64,000 bases of DNA from Sorangium cellulosum. GTDB taxonomy: Bacteria > Myxococcota_A > Polyangia > Polyangiales > Polyangiaceae. Position numbers and translations under genes: made by a program. Location: the NCBI RefSeq assembly GCF_004135735.1, contig NZ_CP012670.1, positions 8,627,501 to 8,691,500 of the forward strand. Reading direction: 5' to 3'. This document shows positions 51,801 to 59,652 of the stretch, piece after piece; positions within the stretch are counted from its first letter, which is position 1, and the number at the start of each line of letters is the position of its first letter. The notes under the pieces are model-generated. The model saw only the letters and a program-made list of their open reading frames with translations, did no database searches and was not told where the DNA came from.

Positions 51801-54141
51801 CGGGCCGGGGCGCGCCCGCCGCGTCGGGCGGCGCGAGCACGACGCGGGCCACCGTGGCGCGCTCCGGATCGGGGAGCGGGAACGTCACCGCGCCGTCGAC
51901 CCAGGCCCACCGGGTGATCTCCCGCAGCGACGCGCACGGAGCGCGCCCCCGCCGCGGGATGCGCGCGAGCACCGGCGCCGCGCCCGCGCGCCGCGCGAAG
52001 ACGCGCGCGCCGGGCGCCACGGCGACGACCGAGGTGAGCCCGGCGCCGCCGTGCACCGCGACCTCCGTGCCGTCGATGAGCACCGACGACTCGGGGACCA
52101 CCTCGCTCGAGGCGCTCCGGAGGAGCACCCGCGCGTGCGCGCCCGGCGGCGCGTCGACGGTGAGCTCGGCGCGCGGGGTGTCGAGGAGCGTCCAGCGGAG
52201 CCCGGACGCCGCGTCGACGTCGCAGAGCGCGTCCGCGGCGGCGCGCGGCGCTCCGCCGCCGTCCACGGGCGGCGGCGTGTCGCGCGGCGGCGCGATCGCG
52301 CTCCAGGAGGTGGTGCCCTCGGGGACGTCGAGCGTGTCCCAGGGCGCCTCGCGCGCCCAGGCGATCCGCGCGACGGGCGCGGCGCTGCCGAGGTCGCCGT
52401 GGCCGAGCGCGTACTGCTCGGCGAGCGGCGCCCCGAGCGGCCGCCGGCCGTCGTGCGGCGGCGAGAGCGCCGCGCCGAGCGCGGACACGACCGCGACGTC
52501 GTCCGGGTGAGCGCCCGCCCCTGCGGGGCCGGGCGGCGGCGGCGCGGCGGGCGCGGACCAGGGCGCGCCCGGGGCGCCCGGGCCGGCGTGCGCCGCGGCG
52601 AGCCGCGAGAGGGCCGCGCGCTGCAGCGGCGCGGCGCTCGCGGCCGGGCCGGCCTGCGCCGCCGCGTGGGCCCGCGCCGCGCGCGCGAACGCCGCGTCGG
52701 GCGAGGGCGCCCACCGCACGGACTCGGCGAGGACGAGCGCCCGGAGCGCCGGCGGCACGCCCGGCCGCGCCGCGAGGTCGAGCGCCGCTGCGGCGGCGGC
52801 CGGGGCCAGGGCCCGATCGGCGGCGGCGAGCCGCCGCGGCGCGTCCACGTGGGGCCGCGCGCGCTCGCCGTCGCGGCCGGGCTGCGCGGCGCGATCGAGC
52901 AGCGCCGCGCGATCGCGCTCGGGCGCGAGGAGCTCGGCGACGCCGGCGCGCTGCCGGAAGCCGCCCGCGGCGACGGCGAGCTCCCCCTCGACGACCTCGA
53001 CGGTGGCCTCGCGGGCGTCGACCGGCAGCGGCACCCGGATCCACCGCGGCTCCCTCCAGCGCGCGGCGTCGGCGAGGCGCGGCCCGGTGCGGAAGGCGAG
53101 CTCCCGGACGACGGCGCCGCCGGCGCGGACCACGACGCGCGTCGCCCCGTGGGCGCGCGGCCGGAGGGCGATGCGCAGCACGTCGGCGTCGGGCGCGCGC
53201 AGGCCGAGCCGCGCCCCGGCCCCGAGCCATCGCCACGGCGTGGCGCGCGGGGCGGCCGGCAGGTCGGGGCGTTCGCGCCCGCCGCGCACCTCGACGGGCT
53301 GCTCGACGAAGTACGGCTCGACGAGGGGCCGGAGCAGCAGCGACTCCTCGAGGTACCGCGCGGTGAGCCACGCGGCCGCGGCGGGATCGAGGCGCGCGGC
53401 GGCGGGCGGCGAGAGCGCGGCGCGCGCGGCGTCGACCCAGCGGAGCAGCGCGCCGGCCTCGCGCGGCGCCGTGGCGGGCGCGGGCGCGCGGCCGCCGAGC
53501 CACGCGGCGACGTCCTCGTCGAGGCGGTACCAGGCGAGCGGCGCGCGCTCCCGCGCGGCGACGCGCACCGCGACCTCTGCGCGCTGCGCTCCCCGCGGGA
53601 CGGCCGCGCGCACGACGGCGAAGCGCGCGCCGGACCAGGCCGGCACCGCGAAGTCGCGGGCGCCCTCCCTGCGGGGCGGGAGCGGCATCCAGGTGATGAC
53701 GTCGGGCGTGTCCCCGACGCCGGAGCCGAGGCCGATGCCCGCGACCTCGCCGCGCAGCTCCAGCCGGTCGCCGGGCTCCACGGGCACGAGGAGCAGCTCC
53801 TCTGCCGCGAGCGCGACGGGCCCGGTCGGATCGGCCGCGGCGGGCGCGGCCGGCGTGGCGGTCGCGGCGGGCGCAGCCGGCGTGGCGGCCGCGGCGGGCG
53901 CGGCCGGCGTGGCGGCCGCGGCAGGCGCGGCCGGCGTGGCGGCCGCCCCCGGGGCGCCCTGCCGGGGAGCGTGGTGCCAGAGGACGACCCGCGCGCTGTC
54001 CGGCGCCACCCAGGCGAGCGGCTCCGCCGCGGCGGCCTCGCGCACGCCGGAGGCCCCCGGGGTGACGCCGAGCGCGAGCGCCAGCGCGGCGCCGAGCAGC
54101 GCGCGGCGGGCAGCGGACGCGGCGAAGGCGTCGAGATCCAC
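48811..54141 (-). CDS. giant Ala/Pro-rich exported protein with C-terminal barrel-like domain
   Basis: A 1,776-residue protein of unknown family. A signal peptide (ALLGAALALALGVTPGASG) is preceded by a twin-Arg-like SAARRALLG. A repeat linker (ATPAAPAAA) follows, then several beta-rich domains with no known match, including Cys-containing loops such as GRCRTLDHEEAPCAF and a helical repeat region (about 1080-1220). A Pro run PPPAPPPPPPPPAG precedes the last 330 residues, which alternate like an outer-membrane barrel (GGYARLVDSELTEEDLRL, FDLSSSGWVPGLALSGRV, WLASYRPENETRDEAFL, LSALLFARYDF). I infer a large cell-surface protein with an outer-membrane anchor. No gene partners it. The start is ATG 54141. 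Confidence 0.82.
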   Translation of the reverse strand: MDLDAFAASAARRALLGAALALALGVTPGASGVREAAAAEPLAWVAPDSARVVLWHHAPRQGAPGAAATPAAPAAAATPAAPAAAATPAAPAATATPAAPAAADPTGPVALAAEELLLVPVEPGDRLELRGEVAGIGLGSGVGDTPDVITWMPLPPRREGARDFAVPAWSGARFAVVRAAVPRGAQRAEVAVRVAARERAPLAWYRLDEDVAAWLGGRAPAPATAPREAGALLRWVDAARAALSPPAAARLDPAAAAWLTARYLEESLLLRPLVEPYFVEQPVEVRGGRERPDLPAAPRATPWRWLGAGARLGLRAPDADVLRIALRPRAHGATRVVVRAGGAVVRELAFRTGPRLADAARWREPRWIRVPLPVDAREATVEVVEGELAVAAGGFRQRAGVAELLAPERDRAALLDRAAQPGRDGERARPHVDAPRRLAAADRALAPAAAAAALDLAARPGVPPALRALVLAESVRWAPSPDAAFARAARAHAAAQAGPAASAAPLQRAALSRLAAAHAGPGAPGAPWSAPAAPPPPGPAGAGAHPDDVAVVSALGAALSPPHDGRRPLGAPLAEQYALGHGDLGSAAPVARIAWAREAPWDTLDVPEGTTSWSAIAPPRDTPPPVDGGGAPRAAADALCDVDAASGLRWTLLDTPRAELTVDAPPGAHARVLLRSASSEVVPESSVLIDGTEVAVHGGAGLTSVVAVAPGARVFARRAGAAPVLARIPRRGRAPCASLREITRWAWVDGAVTFPLPDPERATVARVVLAPPDAAGAPRPAGAAAGAPRPAGAAAGAPRPAGAEGRVLRVRAGAGTYEAWVRAGATGAIEIPVPAGAGELRVETAAPALVRASVRLHRAAPPAPRVVTPARPPPGSAAVDGSLERIRSATRALRAAPPQARGALHAQRAAALEALGFPALAALDRDAALDRDAEEEPRGAGQLPGAAAAGAPPVTVFALPPGSPPVVPLGLSARVPPLPLPGDRAPLAAARDARSAGDPRRGVALLEGPAGDSSGADALLLGLLAERSGEARLAADAFTRVGLAHRSAAALTRAANLATDVAAAAAPPDRRLTLRALALAELAVQAAAREAAGAVAAGAPSPPAQLPPAALARLAPVTSWDVPPRADAAAGSAALELRQRADHELPLRVRVRRALVDAPEPSLLLTDGARAEFRFDRAEPGAIVLDGRCRTLDHEEAPCAFSVALDGAKVACSAAPAPTSGPAPSSGPAPMVDRCVVQVPRGSHRVEARPTTDRSVLGWIRATADGAAQPFSGRVLSTWHDIDPGRPLELAFAGPTVVRIRARAAYECAAAPRARAGAGPAGEGDPGCRPEIAAATPEGHLRYAVAPLGGDGAAGAVLEEGAIALDTTEDRAARRLGVTRAPFFWLGDEVEARVAVLPEGPHVLRVASPAGRALLRVELAVAAGAPRPRVPPPAPPPPPPPAGAPADDALRPAPAVGEDPDTGPLSVGGYARLVDSELTEEDLRLPLRFLELGLDAHRELIERRAWIAAAGFGRLRDGPASFGAEARFDLSSSGWVPGLALSGRVVHQPGAGGAVGGRASASAFWSIPIDELTLSPWAGFTWLAVDGSLRGVQGADKDLFTPYAAEHRTQAALGARLRHRPLVDALVTAGTSLRLSPVPETLDRVDVTLDLDLLPGRGLFPWIQLGWLASYRPENETRDEAFLRDAFTAGVTFWSWLGRGHRVSLGAEGTFLFDIPSPAETSPRLSALLFARYDFTAGRGLRDFPPRATPFRDRQEEGSGLIERQRPAVEPSWEDP
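51733..51822 (-). repeat. 30-bp coding tandem repeat, three copies
   Basis: Inside the giant gene a 30-bp unit starting GGCGCCCGCGGGCCGGGGCG occurs three times without change at 51733, 51763 and 51793. It encodes the ten-residue unit AAGAPRPAGA on the minus strand. Confidence 0.92.
53833..53940 (-). repeat. 27-bp coding tandem repeat, four copies
   Basis: Four near-identical 27-bp copies start at 53833, 53860, 53887 and 53914, encoding nine residues (ATPAAPAAA) in the linker just after the signal peptide of the giant exported protein. Confidence 0.92.
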
Positions 54142-54389
54142 GGCGATTACCCTTGCCCCATGCTCACCGTGCGCTCCGCGCGCCGTGAGCTATCGGGCTA
54201 GCCGATTTCCGGCCGCGAGCGCAAGCGCGTGCTCGTGGGCGGCGCGCCGCAGCCCACGTTGGGGGCAGACGCAGCCCGCGTTGCGGGCAGACGCGCCCCT
54301 GGCCGGTGCGGCAGCACGCGTCGGCGGGGCGGATCCGCCGCCGCCCGGGAGCGCATCCATCGGCGCCCGAGGAGCGGCTCCTCCGCGGC

Positions 54390-55304
54390 TTACGGCAGCG
54401 GCCAGCGCCGCTCGCGCTTCAGCCGCGCGAGCAGCGCGGCGAGCGCCGGCCCGTCCAGCTCCAGGAGCGACGCTTCCTCCTCGGACGGCAGCGCGACGCC
54501 GAGCACCTCGCACACGTCCCGCACGGCCCGCCGGAGGCCCTCGCAGCGGCCCTCGCGCAGGCCTTGCTGGCGGAGGGACGCGAGGCTCGCGTAGCCCTCG
54601 CGCTGCAGCAAGCTGGCGAGGAGGGCCTGCTGCGCCGCGGCCCGGTCGTAGAGCGCCTCGACCGGCACCGGGTTCTGCAGCACGCCGGGGGCGCGCAGCC
54701 AGTCGCCCGGGAACACGCGCCGCGGCGGCTCGCGCGGCGCGTGCACCTCCACGTGCCGCGGCGCCCCGAGGCGCACGATCCAGATCCAGCGCGTCCCCGC
54801 GCCCAGCAGGTCGCGGATCTTCTGCGACAGGCGCGCCTCGTCCCGGCCGACCTCGGCGTACTCGATGGCGAGCGCCGGCGTGCCCGGTGCCCAGCCCGGC
54901 AGCGCCGCGGGCACATTGCCCACGGCCACGTCCGGCGCGCGCAGCATCCCGGGCGCGGGGCTGTATCCCGTGTCGACGCCGACCTCGGAGACGGCGGGAT
55001 CCCAGGCCACGACCGCGGCGCCGAGCAGCCTGAGGCTCGAGGCGCGCGCGCCGCTGGGCACGCTGAAGAGGGGATGTCCGTGCGACAGCTCGTACGGATC
55101 GCCGGGCCGGAGCGGATCGGCGCGAAAGGGCCCCTCCGGGGGCGGCGGGGGCGGCGGGGGCGGCGGGGGCGGCGGGGGCGGCTGACGCGCCGAGGCCGGC
55201 GCAGGGGCGTGCGGATACCGGCCTGGCGCGGGCGCCGGGGGCTGTGCGGGATCTGCGGGGGTGGAGAGGATCTCGGGAGGATGAACAGGGTACCTGGGTC
55301 GCAT
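54390..55304 (-). CDS. Uma2 family protein with poly-Pro head
   Basis: A 304-residue Uma2/DUF820 protein. After a Pro-rich N-terminus with an uninterrupted run of fifteen Pro (about 46-60), the nuclease-like core reads PYELSHGHPLFSVPSG, GYSPAPGMLRAPDVAVGNVP, PALAIEYAEVGRDEARLSQK and GTRWIWIVRL. The core Asp and Glu of the PD-(D/E)XK type are in APDVAV and AIEYAE. The C-terminal 80 residues form a helical tail (QQALLASLLQREGYASL, EALRRAV-like segments) as in other long Uma2 proteins. ATG 55304 is the only good start. The role of the family is unsettled. Confidence 0.83.
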   Translation of the reverse strand: MRPRYPVHPPEILSTPADPAQPPAPAPGRYPHAPAPASARQPPPPPPPPPPPPPPPEGPFRADPLRPGDPYELSHGHPLFSVPSGARASSLRLLGAAVVAWDPAVSEVGVDTGYSPAPGMLRAPDVAVGNVPAALPGWAPGTPALAIEYAEVGRDEARLSQKIRDLLGAGTRWIWIVRLGAPRHVEVHAPREPPRRVFPGDWLRAPGVLQNPVPVEALYDRAAAQQALLASLLQREGYASLASLRQQGLREGRCEGLRRAVRDVCEVLGVALPSEEEASLLELDGPALAALLARLKRERRWPLP

Positions 55305-56393
55305 GCTGTGGATTGCGGGCGCTCCGGAAGACTGGTCATGCTTTCCGCGGGTCGGGGGGGGCTGCTTGGGGCCGGGCGGTCGTCGAGGCAGGCTTCCAGG
55401 CGCGCTCTCGCGGAGGTTCCGTTGCAGGGGCCGCTTCCCATCGACCTGCTGGAGCGCCAGGGAGCACGCATGGCGAATCAGGATGCGACCGAGCGCAGCG
55501 CGCGGCGTGCGCTCCGAGGGCTTCTGCGTCAGCTCGTGCGCTTGGTGAGGCGACGCGCGTTGGCGCGCACGACCGGACGGCTGACGGCGGCGTGGCGACG
55601 GTGGGCGCCTCGAAGGCCCGAGAGGCCCGAGGGAGGCGCGAGGCCTCACGCGGACGAGCGGACCTTCCGGCGAACGGCGGAGGCGGAGCGCGGCGGCATC
55701 AGCTCGCAGGAGAGCGCCGCCCGGTACGCTCGGGGAGACAACCCGGGAGGAACGCACCACAAGATGCGGGACGGCGAGCCGGAGCAGCGCGCCCGTCCTT
55801 CGATGGAGGATTCGGCGGACGAGCCTCAGCCGCGCGTCGAGCGCGCGCACGGCGGGGAGCGGACGTTGCCGAGCACGCGGCGCGGGTGACCGGAGGGGAA
55901 CGAGGGAACCGCGCCGGGGCGCTCCGACCGCCCTCGAGACCTCGGAAACGAGCTGACACGACCGGTCCGACCGCCCTCGCGACCCCGGAAACGAGCTGAC
56001 ACGACCGGTCCGACCGCCCTCGCGACCCCGGAAACGAGCTGGAACGACCGGTCCGACCGCCCTCGCGACCCCGGAAACGAGCTGACACGACCGGTCCGAC
56101 CGCCCCGTCGATACCGGAATGCTCCCGGCGGCCGGTCCGACCGCCCTCGAGACCCGGAAACGAGCTGACACGACCGGTCCGACCGCCTTCGACGAACCGG
56201 AACCTTGCGGGGACGTCCGTGGCGTCGAAGATCCCGCCGCTTGCGCGCCCGCCGGTACCCGGGAGGGGCCGCCGTCTTGACAGGCATCGAGCCCCCCGAG
56301 GTGGGCTCAGCCATGCATCGCCAGAACCGTGAGGCGGACTGCCAGATCTGTCCGATGCGGCAGCAAGGGTGCTAGGCTGCGCATGGGTTTCCC
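55305..56393. other. long intergenic region with weak ORFs, 1,089 bp
   Basis: Between the Uma2 gene and the AAA ATPase gene no gene can be given with confidence. All three plus-strand frames are open for long stretches near 55400-55890. The best candidate starts at ATG 55470 and ends at 55889 (139 residues: MANQDATERSARRALRGLLR, then Arg-rich, low-complexity sequence), but I cannot separate it from random open frames. The right half holds the 43-bp repeat array. Confidence 0.5.
55924..56205. repeat. 43-bp tandem repeat array, seven copies
   Basis: Seven copies of a unit starting TCCGACCGCCCTCGCGACCC lie at 55924, 55967, 56010, 56053, 56096, 56137 and 56179. The first five are exactly 43 bp apart; the last two steps are 41 and 42 bp, and copy 5-6 is diverged. 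Except near the first copy, each junction carries GACCGGTC or a close variant, an 8-bp palindrome, and a conserved GGAAACGAGCTGACACGA follows. The copies differ by only a few bases and there are no unique spacers. The array ends about 190 bp before the AAA ATPase gene. Confidence 0.92.
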
Positions 56394-57635
56394 ATGCGGC
56401 TGCTCGATCTATCCATCCGAAACATCGGCCCATTCGATGAGGCGTGCCTGGAGTTCCTGTCAGCGCCGGACGATCCGGTGCCGGTGGCGATCATCACCGG
56501 GGAGAACGGGACCGGGAAGACGATCCTGCTCGATGCCATCCGGGGATTGTTCGGAGAGCACTACGGGCGCCTCGAGCGTGCAATCTGGCGAAATGGCACG
56601 CCGTTCCAGATGAAAGCCAACCTGGTCATCGACGAACGCCAGGAGGTACTGCTATCGAATCAAAAGCAGTACACCGAAGGGCCATTCGATTTTCAACCCC
56701 GCAACGCGGCGCTCTACCGTCTTCCCATCGAGGTCGGAGGGGGCAAAGCGTGCCCCAACTGGGTGGTCGATTTCTGGCGCTCTGCGCTGCCCGCGGACGC
56801 CTACACGATCACGCAGCTCACCCGGCAAGAGCCGAAGGATTTCCTGCGAAATTCTCTGAAAGGCATCCAGCGAAACGCCGCGGTGACGGAGCTCATCTGC
56901 GCCTTCGACTACCTCCGGGGAAGCGACGATCCTCGCGATCGGCAGGACGGAGAGGCTCTCTACGACGCCGTACGCCGGATCGTCGAGCTCAGCGTGCTCG
57001 ACGGAGAGCTGAGCCACGTGGATCGGCGCGCCTTCATGCCCATGATCCGCCAGAGCGGCCAGCTCGTCCCGCTCTCCAACCTGAGCAGCGGCAACGCCTA
57101 CCTCATCCAGCATATGATCGGGCTCCTGGGCAAGATGTACGCCGTGCACGCCCTGCGCGGGACGGATGCTTCCGAGCTCTGCAAGACGCCGGGGCTGCTC
57201 CTCATCGATGAGGCCGAGAACCACCTGCACCCACGCTGGCAGAAGCGATTCTTGCGCGATGTCATCAGCCTGTTCCCGAACATCCAGATCATCGCCACGA
57301 CGCATTCACCCTTCATCGTCGGCTCGGTCCCCGGAGCCAGGGTATTCGTATGCCGATATGATCGGGCGCGAAAAACATGCGTGGTCGACGATGCCTCCGA
57401 CCTCTATGCGAACAAGCCGGTCGAGGAGATCCTGCTCTCCCCCGCGTTCGACGGCACGCAACCGTTCGGCGAGGAAATCACGCGGCTGCTCGAGGAACGC
57501 AAGGCCGCCTTCGAGGCGGGAGACACGCCACGGCGCGAGGAGATCGAGAGGCAGCTCAAGGAGAAGAATCTCGAGCATTTCTCCTACATGACCATCGAAG
57601 AGCGGCTACAGGCGCTCCGCGGCGAGAGAGCATGA
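56394..57635 (+). CDS. orphan AAA ATPase (RecF/OLD-like ABC-type)
   Basis: A 413-residue ATPase with the ABC/SMC-like layout seen in RecF, OLD and PtuA-type proteins. Visible are Walker A GENGTGKT (36-43), the signature LSSGN (about 230), Walker B LLLIDEAENHLHP (about 266-278) and the switch-like TTHSPFIV (about 303). There is no nuclease (Toprim) domain. The C-terminus is a helical tail rich in Glu and Arg (ERKAAFEAGDTPRREEIERQLK). ATPases of this type often work with a nuclease partner in phage defence, such as Septu PtuA with PtuB, but no HNH or other effector gene adjoins. The gene is clearly lower in GC than its neighbours, suggesting recent acquisition. No Shine-Dalgarno site is clear at ATG 56394. 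Confidence 0.88.
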   Translation: MRLLDLSIRNIGPFDEACLEFLSAPDDPVPVAIITGENGTGKTILLDAIRGLFGEHYGRLERAIWRNGTPFQMKANLVIDERQEVLLSNQKQYTEGPFDFQPRNAALYRLPIEVGGGKACPNWVVDFWRSALPADAYTITQLTRQEPKDFLRNSLKGIQRNAAVTELICAFDYLRGSDDPRDRQDGEALYDAVRRIVELSVLDGELSHVDRRAFMPMIRQSGQLVPLSNLSSGNAYLIQHMIGLLGKMYAVHALRGTDASELCKTPGLLLIDEAENHLHPRWQKRFLRDVISLFPNIQIIATTHSPFIVGSVPGARVFVCRYDRARKTCVVDDASDLYANKPVEEILLSPAFDGTQPFGEEITRLLEERKAAFEAGDTPRREEIERQLKEKNLEHFSYMTIEERLQALRGERA

Positions 57636-57729
57636 GACGCCGCACCGCCCGCGCGTCGCCCGCTGCCCCCGGCCCCTACCCCGGGCCACGGGGGCCGGCG
57701 CGCTGGACGCGAGCGGCCGCGCGGGCGCC

Positions 57730-59253
57730 TCAGAAGAGCGCGCTGCTCACGCCCGCCGTCGTGAGGAGGTAGTCCCTCGACGCCTCGAGGGCGGCGCGGA
57801 GCAGGTTCACGGGCGCGCCGACCAGGCGCCCTCGCCATTTCCGGATCTTCCCCCCGACGATCACCGTGTCCACGTTGCTGCGGTCCATCAGCGTCACGAC
57901 CGCCCCCGGCACGTTGTTGAGCGGCGCCACGTTGATGGCGTCCGCCCGCAGCAGGAGGATGTCGGCCTCCTTGCCCGGCGTCAGCGAGCCGATCTTGTGG
58001 GAGAGGCCGGCCACCCGGGCGCCCTCGACCGTGGCGAAGCGGATCACGTCGCGGCACGTGAGGAGCTCGGGCAGGTTCGGCTCTCCCGCCAGCGCGCGCT
58101 CGTTGATGAGCGCCCGCTGCAGCGTGAAGACGCCCCGCATCTGGGTGAAGAAGTCCGCGGTCATCGTGCACTCGACGTCGGTGCTGAGCGAGGGCTGGAT
58201 GCCCAGATCGAGCGCGGCCTGGATCGGGGGCATGCCGTGCCGCATGGCCATCTCGATCGGGGCCGCGATCGAGACGCGCACGCCCGCGTCGGCGATCGCC
58301 TGCCAGGAGGCGGCCGAGATGCCGCTCGCGTGGATGAACTCGAGATCTGGCCCGAGCAGGCCCTCGCTGTCGAGCTGCTCGACCAGCGTCTGCTGGCCGA
58401 GGTGGCCGACGAGGTGGGTCACGATGAGCAGGCCGTTCTGGCGCCCGATCGCCCAGTAATCACGGAACGCGGGGTCGAACAGCTCGCCGCCCATGGCCAG
58501 CGTCACGAGCTGGTCGGTCGAGGAGAAGTACTGGAGCTGCAGCCGCTGGAGATCGTTCGGAAAGATGTTGTCGGGGCCCACGCCCGGCGAGTACACGAAG
58601 ACCGTGCGACGGCCCGACTCCTGCAGCGCCTCGATGACCGCATCGGTGTGGTCCGGAGAATGCCCCACCTGCGACGTGTCGACGACCGTGGTCACCCCCG
58701 CGTCGAGCTGGCTGAGCGCGGAGGCGAACACGGCGACGAAGGCGTCCTGCGGCCTGAAGACCGGCGTGATGGTCGAGTGGATGTAGTCGAGGTAGTTCCT
58801 GTCGCCGTGCGGCAGCCCGTCGTCGGCCAGCAGGCCGTCCGACAGGAAGCTCCGCAGCGCGGTCTGGTACTGGTGATGATGGGTGTCGACGAACCCAGGC
58901 ATCGCGATCGTCCCCGCTGCGTTGATGATCGTCGCATCCGGGGCGTACAGGTTCGGCCCGACCGCGATGATGTGCTTGCCCTGGACGAGCACGTCCCCCT
59001 GGGCGAAGTCCCCCACGTTCGGATCCATGCTGAGGACGGCGCCGCCCTTCAGGAGGTATTGCCGGTGCGCGGCGCCGGTCTCCAGCGGCATGGCCTCGGT
59101 CTCCGTCGTCTCCTGCGCCGACACGGGCGTCGAGAAGGTCGCCGCGGCGCCGAGGGCAGAGGCCCCCACCGCGAGGAACTGGCGACGAGAGGAGCCCGCC
59201 TTCGCTGGATCCCCGTCATGCGTCGAGCTGTCTCCACAAAGTCTCTTGCACAT
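57730..59253 (-). CDS. Tat-exported amidohydrolase
   Basis: A 507-residue metal-dependent hydrolase of the amidohydrolase superfamily (cytosine deaminase/TRZ-ATZ group). A Tat signal (SSRRQFLAVGASALGAAA, Arg23-Arg24) predicts export of a folded, metal-loaded enzyme. The metal ligands are visible: DTHHHQYQT after MPGFV (about 117-125), the THLVGH segment (near 279), and LSTDVEC with the catalytic Asp near 360. The C-terminal strand region KIGSLTPGKEADILLLRAD and VIVGGKIRKW is typical. These enzymes deaminate or dechlorinate heterocycles or open rings; the substrate cannot be chosen. A strong GGAGGAG site lies 8 bp before ATG 59253. It is a single gene downstream of the large membrane protein gene on the same strand. 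Confidence 0.92.
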   Translation of the reverse strand: MCKRLCGDSSTHDGDPAKAGSSRRQFLAVGASALGAAATFSTPVSAQETTETEAMPLETGAAHRQYLLKGGAVLSMDPNVGDFAQGDVLVQGKHIIAVGPNLYAPDATIINAAGTIAMPGFVDTHHHQYQTALRSFLSDGLLADDGLPHGDRNYLDYIHSTITPVFRPQDAFVAVFASALSQLDAGVTTVVDTSQVGHSPDHTDAVIEALQESGRRTVFVYSPGVGPDNIFPNDLQRLQLQYFSSTDQLVTLAMGGELFDPAFRDYWAIGRQNGLLIVTHLVGHLGQQTLVEQLDSEGLLGPDLEFIHASGISAASWQAIADAGVRVSIAAPIEMAMRHGMPPIQAALDLGIQPSLSTDVECTMTADFFTQMRGVFTLQRALINERALAGEPNLPELLTCRDVIRFATVEGARVAGLSHKIGSLTPGKEADILLLRADAINVAPLNNVPGAVVTLMDRSNVDTVIVGGKIRKWRGRLVGAPVNLLRAALEASRDYLLTTAGVSSALF

Positions 59254-59652
59254 CTCAAGCTCCTCCTGCTGGGCTCACGGGTGCTCCTGTCGTGCCGCAA
59301 CGCCTTCGAAGCCCACAACGTCCGCGTTCGATTGGCACAAAGAAGGAGGATAAGCCGGACGGAACCCGGGATCGAGCCTCGTGAGATGCGGCGGACCTCC
59401 AGATCCTATCGTGGGGTGGACGTGTCTCCGGCGTCGTGGGCTCCAGTCGCCACGGTCGGGGGACCTCACGAAACCAGCGTGATCTCGCCGGAGGGTAGGT
59501 CCATTCCGCATGGGGGCGCTCGTGTCGTCGTCCCGCGCGGCTCCCTGGCGTCGAGTCGAAGAAACCGCTCGTCCAGCCGCCCCCCCCGCGCGCTCAATGT
59601 GCCTTTGACATCGCGCGTGAATGAATGAGACCCGTTTGGGTTCCCACGAGCC
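59254..59652. other. intergenic region, 399 bp
   Basis: The spacer between the amidohydrolase and the large membrane protein, both on the minus strand. A TTGACA-like TTTGACA is present on the plus strand near 59606, but it points toward no plus-strand gene. No repeat, RNA gene or coding frame is supported. Confidence 0.4.

Noticed and set aside
48493..54201. A 1,902-codon open frame on the plus strand opposite the giant exported protein.
   Set aside because: It is an Arg/Gly-rich antisense shadow with no signal peptide or motif; the minus strand has a signal peptide and domain-like structure.
55924..56205. Reading the 43-bp array as a CRISPR array.
   Set aside because: The units are contiguous and almost identical, with no unique spacers, and no cas genes are near.
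55600..56433. Minus-strand peptide repeats (VSARFRGREGG, VSSFPGSRGR) encoded by the 43-bp array.
   Set aside because: The 43-bp period rotates through all frames, so the repeats are a by-product of the DNA array, with no start or domain.
56394..57635. A complete Septu or OLD/Gabija defence system.
   Set aside because: The protein lacks a Toprim domain and has no adjacent HNH or helicase gene; only the ATPase part is seen.
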